A stretch of DNA of 8,536 bases, taken from Acidobacteriota bacterium (GTDB lineage: Bacteria > Acidobacteriota > Vicinamibacteria > Vicinamibacterales > 2-12-FULL-66-21). The notes under the pieces were generated by a model, which was not told the DNA's origin, ran no database searches, and saw nothing but the letters and a program-made list of their open reading frames with translations. The position numbers and the translations under genes are program-made. Location of the stretch: NCBI GenBank assembly GCA_013694635.1, contig JACDCA010000574.1, forward strand, positions 1 through 8,536, in the 5' to 3' direction. Position 1 is the stretch's first letter. Each line of letters starts with the position of its first letter. Of the stretch, positions 1 through 4,538 are shown one piece after another.

Positions 1-1091
1 ACCTGAAACCCGGTAACGTGATGCTCACGAAGTCTGGCGCGAAACTGCTGGATTTCGGCCTGGCGAAGCTCACCTCCCGCGATCTCGAGCCGCTGCAGGT
101 CGAGGCGCTGCCCGCGACGATGTCGGCCGGTCTGACCGAACGCTGGCAAATCGTCGGAACCCTTCCGTACATGGCGCCGGAGCGTCTCCAGCGCAGGCCG
201 TTCGATACGCGTGCCGACGTCTTCGCCTTCGGCGCAGTGCTGTACGAAATGCTTGCCGGTCGTCCGGCGTTCACGGGGGACAGCCCCGCAGAGATCATTG
301 CGTCGGTGCTCACAGTCAACCCGGGTCCCATTCCGGGAGTTTCACCCGCTCTCGACAGAGTGATCCGCCGCTGCCTGGCAAAAGACGCGGCGGATCGCTG
401 GCGGGGGATTGAAGACGCCGCTGAAGCGCTGGCGCTTGCCGGGGAGAGACCAGCGGCCGCCGCGGCGCGCGGCGTCGGGCGACGATCGATGATCGGCGCG
501 GCGCTCATCGCGGCGCTGAGTGCCGCGGGCGCCTACTATCTTGGAGTCGTGCCGACCCTCACGAAACCGCGCCCGGTCGTCATCCTGATGGACTCGACGC
601 TCCCGGAGCGCGTCTACGATCCGGCCACCCGTGTAAACGGCGGAACGAACTCAGATGACATCAGCGATAGCCTGAGGGAGATGCCGCTTGAGATCCACAA
701 GGAAACCACGAGCGCGCTGTGGCATCGCGAGGATCAGGTTGTGCAGCAGCGTCCTGCGCTGGTGATGATGCATCTGTCGAGTTTTGCCAAGCCGGTCGGG
801 GCGGCCGACGAGCCGCTGCAGGCCCAGGCCGTCGACCGCACGAGGGCGTTTCTGGGATTCGTCGGACTGGCAAACCCGCGCACCCAGTTCGTCGTCTACA
901 CTCGCGGGTTCGCGACGGACGCGGAGCGTCAAGCCTGGGTCACCGAAACGGTCCAGCGATTTCCTGCCCTGCAGGGCCGCGTGCGAATGCTTCACGTCCC
1001 CGGGGAGGAGAAGGCGACGTTCCGGGATCCCGCCACTCGCCGCTTGGTGAAGCAGCAAGTGGAGTCGATCCTCGGCCACCCGGCGCGTTGA
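1..1091 (+). CDS. Membrane-anchored Hanks-type Ser/Thr protein kinase (5' end missing)
   Basis: This is a protein kinase that would phosphorylate Ser/Thr residues in the cytoplasm and is tethered to the inner membrane. The frame is open from the left edge; bases 1-2 fit the end of the Asp codon of the catalytic loop, followed by LKPGN. Counting visible residues from base 3, DFG is at 17-19, the activation loop ends in GT-x-PYMAPE (52-60), DVFAFG (72-77) is subdomain IX, and the Arg of subdomain XI is near 132. An Ala/Gly-rich hydrophobic stretch (about 163-183) is a single transmembrane helix. About 178 residues follow, presumably periplasmic, with alternating hydrophobic strands (VVILMD, PALVMMHLS, FVVYTRGF) that suggest an alpha/beta sensor domain. 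This is not the TPR, WD40/TolB or PASTA domain usual for such kinases, and I cannot assign it. The gene ends 12 bases before the convergent arginase. The kinase call is firm; the sensor role is inferred. Confidence 0.93.
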   Translation, partial: LKPGNVMLTKSGAKLLDFGLAKLTSRDLEPLQVEALPATMSAGLTERWQIVGTLPYMAPERLQRRPFDTRADVFAFGAVLYEMLAGRPAFTGDSPAEIIASVLTVNPGPIPGVSPALDRVIRRCLAKDAADRWRGIEDAAEALALAGERPAAAAARGVGRRSMIGAALIAALSAAGAYYLGVVPTLTKPRPVVILMDSTLPERVYDPATRVNGGTNSDDISDSLREMPLEIHKETTSALWHREDQVVQQRPALVMMHLSSFAKPVGAADEPLQAQAVDRTRAFLGFVGLANPRTQFVVYTRGFATDAERQAWVTETVQRFPALQGRVRMLHVPGEEKATFRDPATRRLVKQQVESILGHPAR

Positions 1092-1103
1092 CGCAGGCGG
1101 GCG

Positions 1104-2015
1104 CTAAATAATTCTCTGGCCGAGCGCGGACGTCGCGAGTTCCACTGCGAGGATCGCGGTCGTGTTGCGATCGTCGAGGATCGGATTGACCTCCACGAGG
1201 TCGAGGGCCCGCAGCATTCCGGAGTCGGAGATCATCTCCATCAGCATGTGTGCCTCGCGATAGTCGAGGCCACCCTTCACCGGCGTGCCGACGCCTGGCG
1301 CGATAGTCGGATCGCACACGTCGACGTCGAACGACACGTGGACGCCCGACGTGTCTTTCCCCGCAAGGGCGAGCGCCTGCTCGACGATGGCCGCGATGCC
1401 GTTGCGGTCGATGTCCTTCATCGTGAAGACATGCACGCGCGAGTCGCGCACGATCTCCTTCTCACGGTCATCCAGATTCCTGATGCCGATGAGGACGGTG
1501 TTCTCGGGCAGCACCTTGGGCGAGAAGCCGCCGATCCGCGACAGCTCCGCCGGTTCAGGACCGAGCAGCGCCGCCAGCGGCATGCCATGGACGTTGCCGC
1601 TGCTGGAGCTCGCCGGCGTGTTCATGTCGCCGTGCGCATCCACCCAGATGAGCCCCACGCGGTTGCCTTCGCGCCGCGCGAACTCCGCGGTCGCCGCGAC
1701 CGACCCCGCCGCCAGGCTGTGGTCGCCGCCGAGGACCAGCGGCATGGCCCCCTTCTCGAACGCGCTCAGCGATGTCTTGTACAGCTTTTCGCAGACGCGC
1801 GAGATCTCCCGGATGTACTTCTTGCGCGAATCGCCGAGCTGTTTCGTCTCGGGGTTCGGCGCCACCACGTCACCGACGTCCACGACCTGGACGCCAAGCG
1901 CCGTCAGCCGTTCCGTGAGCCCGGCGATGCGAAAGGCGGACGGACCCATGTCGACGCCACGGCGATTACCGCCGAGGTCAAGCGACACGCCGATGACGTG
2001 AACGGTCCGAGACAA
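1104..2015 (-). CDS. rocF: Arginase
   Basis: This cytoplasmic enzyme of the ureohydrolase family hydrolyses L-arginine to ornithine and urea using a binuclear manganese centre. The 303 residues match the usual bacterial arginase length. All metal ligands are visible: H99 in GGDHS, D126, H128 and D130 in WVDAHGD, and D230 and D232 in SFDVDVCDP. H143 in NVHG fits the catalytic proton-shuttle histidine, and E275 in LVEVNP fits the guanidinium-binding glutamate. The N-terminus (VIGVSLDLGGNRRGVDMGP) aligns with the family start, which fixes the start as a TTG at 2015. There is no ATG or GTG between it and the upstream in-frame TAG, and no clear Shine-Dalgarno sequence, so expression may be modest. 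Agmatinase is less likely because the N-terminal and C-terminal (NPILDDRNTTA) motifs are arginase-type. No urease or ornithine-pathway gene is adjacent, so the physiological role (nitrogen catabolism or polyamine supply) cannot be read from context. Confidence 0.95.
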   Translation of the reverse strand: MSRTVHVIGVSLDLGGNRRGVDMGPSAFRIAGLTERLTALGVQVVDVGDVVAPNPETKQLGDSRKKYIREISRVCEKLYKTSLSAFEKGAMPLVLGGDHSLAAGSVAATAEFARREGNRVGLIWVDAHGDMNTPASSSSGNVHGMPLAALLGPEPAELSRIGGFSPKVLPENTVLIGIRNLDDREKEIVRDSRVHVFTMKDIDRNGIAAIVEQALALAGKDTSGVHVSFDVDVCDPTIAPGVGTPVKGGLDYREAHMLMEMISDSGMLRALDLVEVNPILDDRNTTAILAVELATSALGQRII

Positions 2016-2103
2016 GATGACGCGTGACGATTTGACTTGCAGCGCAAAAGGGCTGGACTACGACTGTTGCGCTGCAGCCAGAATGTACCATACGGGCGCG
2101 CGT

Positions 2104-2133
2104 TTGACTGCCGCCATAACTGTCAGATACCAT
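2104..2133 (+). promoter_or_regulatory. Candidate sigma70-type promoter for the small Tudor-like gene
   Basis: TTGACT (2104-2109) matches the -35 consensus at five of six bases and is followed after 18 bases by TACCAT (2128-2133), which keeps the conserved T, A and final T of the -10 box. Transcription would begin near 2140, giving a leader of about 65 bases before the ATG at 2206. A second TACCAT lies at 2086-2091 without a well-spaced -35. This 190-base divergent region (2016-2205) should also hold the arginase promoter, but I could not find a convincing one on the minus strand. Read by eye only. Confidence 0.4.
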
Positions 2134-2193
2134 GAGGTTTGCGGCTGGAGACGAGTACTTCGGCCAGGTGAGGCGCTGACGCGTCCGGTCCGT

Positions 2194-2200
2194 GAAGGAG
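2194..2200 (+). promoter_or_regulatory. Strong ribosome binding site fixing the start at 2206
   Basis: GAAGGAG lies five bases before ATG 2206. It favours this start over the in-frame ATG at 2083, which has no comparable site and would add about 41 residues with no recognisable family resemblance. Confidence 0.75.
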
Positions 2201-2205
2201 CATCG

Positions 2206-2448
2206 ATGAAGCGGTTCGAGGTGGGGTCGAGAGTTGTAGAGCCGACCTATGGTCTGGGTTCCGTAGTCGCCGTCGAAGACAATTACACCCGCGTGCAATT
2301 CGATGAGCATGGGATCAAGAAATTCCTCACGTCGATGTCCCGGCTCGAGCCGAGCGACGAACCGGCACCCCCGGGCGTCCGCAAGGTCCGCAAGAAGCGG
2401 GCGCCGAAAAAAGTCGCGACGCCTGCCGCCGAAGCCGTCGAAGACTAA
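2206..2448 (+). CDS. Small Tudor/SH3-like protein with basic tail (UvrD C-terminal-like or CarD-like)
   Basis: This is an 80-residue protein of unknown specific role. Residues 3-48 (FEVGSRVVEPTYGLGSV, then VQFDEHGIKKFL and SRLEP) have the small beta-barrel pattern of the Tudor-like domain at the C-terminus of UvrD/PcrA helicases and of the CarD RNA-polymerase-binding domain. That pattern is 'F-x-G-x-x-V, (F/Y)GxGxV, V-x-F, G-x-K-x-(F/L), LEP'. Residues 57-80 form a Lys/Arg/Pro/Ala-rich tail (RKVRKKRAPKK) ending in an acidic stretch, suggesting contact with nucleic acid or an acidic partner. No helicase or other domain is fused. The start is supported by a strong ribosome binding site. The gene stands alone between divergent arginase and the convergent methyltransferase-family gene. 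The fold call is from sequence pattern; a role in RNA polymerase or DNA repair is inference. Confidence 0.78.
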   Translation: MKRFEVGSRVVEPTYGLGSVVAVEDNYTRVQFDEHGIKKFLTSMSRLEPSDEPAPPGVRKVRKKRAPKKVATPAAEAVED

Positions 2449-2457
2449 ATCGACGTC

Positions 2458-2477
2458 ACGGTTCAACACGGTGCAAC
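2458..2477. repeat. Two-copy 10-bp tandem repeat between convergent genes
   Basis: ACGGTTCAAC is followed at once by ACGGTGCAAC, one mismatch apart. It fills most of the 33-base gap between the convergent stop codons at 2448 and 2482. No stable terminator hairpin with a T-run is visible here. This may be chance or a small duplication. Confidence 0.6.
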
Positions 2478-2481
2478 ACAT

Positions 2482-3153
2482 CTAGCGCTTCAGAGACACC
2501 GACATCCCTTCGCCCGACGGGGAGACGATCGTCGTCCAGAGCGATGGATGCTTCTGCACGACGTCAAGAAAATCCCCCATCTCGCTGCGCTTATTGACGA
2601 CGTTATGCGCGATGAACAGGCCCTCGCGGTCCAGTCGCGGATACACGAGCTCGAAGAACCGTTTGTAGTCGCGCTTCCACGCGTCGAGAAACACGAAATC
2701 GAAGTTCCCCTGGAGGCGAGGTATCTGCGCGAACGCATCGCCGGCGACGACCTGGACGATGTCGGAGAGGCCGGCCTTGCGCACGTTCTCCTCCAGTTCC
2801 TTCGCGCGGATCGGATCGTATTCAAGGGTCACGAGACGACCGCCCGTAGAGCGCAGGCCCATCCCGATCCAGATGGCGCTGTAGCCGCTGGCCCCGCCGA
2901 CTTCGAGCGCCCGTTTCGCGCCGCTCGACGCGACCATCAGGCGCAGAAACCGCCCGTCCTCTTCAGAAACAGCCAGCTGCCCCCTGTCACGCGCCTTGAT
3001 GTCGGCGAGCAGTCGCGACACCGCCGCCGGATCGCTCGGCTTCCTTCCCCCCGGCGAAGCCTCCGGCTTCGAGCCTTGCGCCGAAGCCTCCGGCAGCACG
3101 ATCAACACACCGAAGGCGGCCAGCGCCACGAACCAGGCTCGACACGTGAACAT
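2482..3153 (-). CDS. Class I SAM-dependent O-methyltransferase family protein with signal peptide
   Basis: This 223-residue protein resembles the caffeoyl-CoA/catechol O-methyltransferase family (methyltransferase family 3), which moves a methyl group from S-adenosylmethionine to small hydroxylated molecules. The SAM-binding motif LEVGGASGYSAIW lies at 83-95. An acidic residue at the end of strand 2 (E111 in LEYD), GDA (138-140) and FDFVFLDAWKRDY (151-163) follow. D157 fits the first metal ligand; the usual DN pair is H183-N184 here (IAHNV). Residues 1-26 are hydrophobic, with a single Arg before the core and an ASA-QG junction, which reads as a Sec signal peptide with cleavage after about residue 25. 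That location is odd, because SAM is cytoplasmic. The first alternative internal Met (73) would remove family-typical N-terminal sequence. No adjacent gene indicates the substrate. The family call is firm; substrate and activity are unknown. Confidence 0.87.
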   Translation of the reverse strand: MFTCRAWFVALAAFGVLIVLPEASAQGSKPEASPGGRKPSDPAAVSRLLADIKARDRGQLAVSEEDGRFLRLMVASSGAKRALEVGGASGYSAIWIGMGLRSTGGRLVTLEYDPIRAKELEENVRKAGLSDIVQVVAGDAFAQIPRLQGNFDFVFLDAWKRDYKRFFELVYPRLDREGLFIAHNVVNKRSEMGDFLDVVQKHPSLWTTIVSPSGEGMSVSLKR

Positions 3154-3159
3154 GCCCTG

Positions 3160-3168
3160 AGCCTAACA
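3160..3168 (-). promoter_or_regulatory. Candidate extended -10 for the methyltransferase-family gene (leaderless geometry)
   Basis: Read on the minus strand, TGT-TAGGCT has the TG of an extended -10 and the T, A and final T of the hexamer. It lies exactly six bases before the ATG at 3153, so a transcript starting about seven bases downstream of the hexamer would begin at the start codon. There is no well-placed Shine-Dalgarno sequence. The hexamer is a weak match, so this is tentative. Confidence 0.3.
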
Positions 3169-3183
3169 AAGGTTTCACCCGAG

Positions 3184-3192
3184 TGATAGAAT
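3184..3192 (+). promoter_or_regulatory. Extended -10 promoter element of the 3242 gene
   Basis: TGATAGAAT is an extended -10 (TGn followed by TAGAAT, five of six bases of TATAAT). It would start transcription near 3199, leaving a leader of about 43 bases before GTG 3242. No good -35 lies at 16-18 bases, as is common for extended -10 promoters. The same nonamer recurs at 5868-5876. Confidence 0.5.
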
Positions 3193-3232
3193 TCTGGATT
3201 CCGCTCAGGCTTTTGAACCATAGTCTCCTCCG

Positions 3233-3237
3233 GGAGG
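3233..3237 (+). promoter_or_regulatory. Ribosome binding site supporting the GTG start at 3242
   Basis: GGAGG lies four bases before the GTG. It is preceded by CCTCC (3227-3231), which is its exact complement, but the one-base separation is too short to form a stable hairpin locally. Confidence 0.7.
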
Positions 3238-3241
3238 TCCA

Positions 3242-3829
3242 GTGAGCCCGATTCTCGTCCGGCCCGTGCGCGAGCAGCTCGAACACGATCGCGTGATCCG
3301 GCTGCTCCAGGCGCGTCTGAAGCGTCGGCACGACGTCGCGATCAACATCGGCCCCGATCAGACGGTGCCGGTCAAGATCGGTCCGGTCCAGATTTACCCC
3401 GACCTCGTGCTCACGGCCACCGACAAGGGGCACAAGCTGGAGGGGACCGTCGAGGTCGAGACCGCGGAGTCAGTCAACCATCTCGAGGCGATGGCGCAAT
3501 GGGCGCACCTCGGCAGGGCCCGTGTACCGTTTCACCTCTATGTGCCAGTGGGCTGCATCGACATCGCGCGGCGTCTCGCCTCAGAGAACCAGGTCAACAT
3601 CGCCGAGCTCTGGAGCTTTCACACCCTCGGCGACCAGACGCGGTTTACGCTGGTCCACCGGAGCACCGCCGCGGAATCGAAGACCGCCGGGGCTCAGAGC
3701 CGCGCCTCTGAACGCGCCAGGGTCGCCGCACGCTCGCCGTCGACCGCGACGGCCGCGGTGCCGAAAAAGCGGACGACGCCGGCCGGCGCCAAACCGGCCG
3801 CGCGCAAGCCGTCCCAAAAAAGGAAGTAG
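3242..3829 (+). CDS. Unknown protein with PD-(D/E)XK nuclease-like core and Lys/Ala-rich tail
   Basis: I do not recognise this 195-residue protein as a named family. An N-terminal helical part (about 8-30) is followed by a core resembling restriction-endonuclease-fold proteins. P53-D54 sits at the start of a strand (IYPDLVLT). A second strand, GTVEVETAES (68-77), carries E71 and E73 where the family's (D/E)-x-K would be. A helix with Q86-W87 and a strand with FHLYVP (97-102) come next. Glu replaces the catalytic Lys, so activity is uncertain. From about 142 the protein is low-complexity and basic (KKRTTPAGAKPAARK), like histone H1 tails, suggesting DNA or RNA binding. GTG start is set by GGAGG. 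The TAG stop is three bases before the proposed CTG start of the next gene, in the same frame, so the two are almost certainly co-translated. The nuclease-fold assignment is inference from pattern. Confidence 0.82.
   Translation: MSPILVRPVREQLEHDRVIRLLQARLKRRHDVAINIGPDQTVPVKIGPVQIYPDLVLTATDKGHKLEGTVEVETAESVNHLEAMAQWAHLGRARVPFHLYVPVGCIDIARRLASENQVNIAELWSFHTLGDQTRFTLVHRSTAAESKTAGAQSRASERARVAARSPSTATAAVPKKRTTPAGAKPAARKPSQKRK
3821..3826 (+). promoter_or_regulatory. Ribosome binding site for the CTG-started downstream gene
   Basis: AGGAAG overlaps the last codons of the upstream gene and lies six bases before CTG 3833. It supports initiation at CTG, or coupled re-initiation after the TAG at 3827-3829, rather than at the distant GTG 3953. 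Confidence 0.5.
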
Positions 3830-3832
3830 CTT

Positions 3833-4519
3833 CTGCCGTTCCTCCGATTCAACCGCGACAAGCGCGGGTACGAAAACACGTTCGTCATTCATGCCGAAAG
3901 GCGTAAAGGCCGCGGGCAGCGCATCCTTTACTGGTTCAGAACGCCGCCAGGGGTGACAGTCGGCCGCGCCGCGCTCGACGAAGATGCCATCCGGCTCATC
4001 GAACAGCACAACCCGGATCTCGAATTCGACTGGACGCGGATCCTCAAAGGGCAGGGGAGTGAGCCCGTACCCGAGAAGCGGTCGTCTCAGCCGCAGCCGC
4101 CGCCACAGCGATCCGCGCCGCCGGCGGCGCGGCCGAGACCGCGGCCCGTTGACACGGCGCCGCCGCAGGCCCCTCCGCCCATCCAGCCCGATCGGCCGCC
4201 GGATGAACCGGTGACCGCAACCGGCCGGAAGCTCGGCGCCGAGGGGCTCGCGCGACTGCGCGGACGCTACGCGGAGATGCTCGCGCGGATCAGCGAGCGG
4301 ATTCCAGATGCCGAGCGCCAGGCAGAGCTGAAAACCGTCGCCGAGCGTCTAAATCCAGACGCCTGGGTGACCGACACCGACGTCCTCGCCGGACTTGATG
4401 CTTATGAAGCGACGTTCGAATCCCTGCGGAGTGTCGTCGGGCACCGGCGGCGTCGTAGCCGGCGTCCGGAGGCGTCACCCGGGGCTGCCCCCGCCGAACC
4501 GGGCGAGGGGCTGGAGTAG
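3833..4519 (+). CDS. Unknown protein: conserved N-terminal domain, Pro-rich linker, helical basic C-terminus; CTG start
   Basis: Function unknown. With CTG 3833 as start the protein has 228 residues. Residues 1-72 look like a compact domain: PFLRFNRDKRGYENT, ILYWFRTPPGVTVGR (31-45) and DEDAIRLIEQHNPDLEFDW (49-67). I believe this pattern occurs in other acidobacterial hypothetical proteins, but that is from memory. Residues 76-128 are a Pro/Arg-rich linker. Residues 134-203 are predicted helices with an amphipathic, coiled-coil-like look (RLRGRYAEMLARISERI), followed by the basic cluster RRRRSRR (205-211). The only ATG/GTG/TTG start downstream of the preceding TAG is GTG 3953, which would delete 40 residues of the apparent domain, including RFNRDKRGYENT and YWFRTPP. 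CTG 3833 has a good Shine-Dalgarno sequence (AGGAAG) and gives MPFLRF. The alternative is readthrough of TAG 3827 to give a 425-residue fusion with the upstream protein. The gene's existence is firm; its start is not. Confidence 0.75.
   Translation: MPFLRFNRDKRGYENTFVIHAERRKGRGQRILYWFRTPPGVTVGRAALDEDAIRLIEQHNPDLEFDWTRILKGQGSEPVPEKRSSQPQPPPQRSAPPAARPRPRPVDTAPPQAPPPIQPDRPPDEPVTATGRKLGAEGLARLRGRYAEMLARISERIPDAERQAELKTVAERLNPDAWVTDTDVLAGLDAYEATFESLRSVVGHRRRRSRRPEASPGAAPAEPGEGLE
4487..4511 (+). other. GC-rich hairpin at the end of the 3833 gene
   Basis: GCCCC-CGCC (4487-4495) can pair with GGCG-A-GGGGC (4502-4511), giving a nine-pair stem with one bulged A and a six-base loop. It ends just before the stop at 4519 and the TATAAT at 4527. 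There is no following T-run, so it is not a classical terminator. It could limit readthrough into the next gene or simply reflect GC-rich coding sequence. Confidence 0.3.
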
Positions 4520-4526
4520 GTCCTTG

Positions 4527-4532
4527 TATAAT
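4527..4532 (+). promoter_or_regulatory. Consensus -10 box giving a probable leaderless mRNA for the VWFA-related gene
   Basis: A perfect TATAAT, preceded by TTG, lies exactly six bases before ATG 4539. Transcription from the usual distance would begin at or next to the A of the ATG. No Shine-Dalgarno sequence is present in the 19 bases between the upstream stop and this ATG, which fits leaderless initiation. No recognisable -35 lies at 17 bases. Confidence 0.55.
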
Positions 4533-4538
4533 CACCGC

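Noticed and set aside
1248..2027. Long plus-strand open frames opposite the arginase gene
   Set aside because: Their translations are Arg/His/Asp- or Ser/Pro-rich with no recognisable motif, whereas the minus strand carries every arginase metal ligand.
2083..2205. Upstream in-frame ATG for the Tudor-like gene
   Set aside because: It lacks a ribosome binding site, would overlap the candidate promoter, and adds sequence outside the recognisable domain. ATG 2206 has GAAGGAG at ideal spacing.
3227..3237. CCTCC-G-GGAGG as a hairpin hiding the ribosome binding site
   Set aside because: The one-base loop is sterically impossible, and opening it to a normal loop leaves only a three-pair stem.
3816..3822. 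A6G run near the end of the 3242 gene as a programmed frameshift site
   Set aside because: The heptamer is in the wrong phase for a standard -1 slip, and the alternative frame ends soon without conserved-looking sequence. The downstream domain is already in the same frame as the upstream gene.
4395..4538. In-frame N-terminal extension of the VWFA-related gene
   Set aside because: It overlaps the coding end of the 3833 gene and would bury the signal peptide internally.
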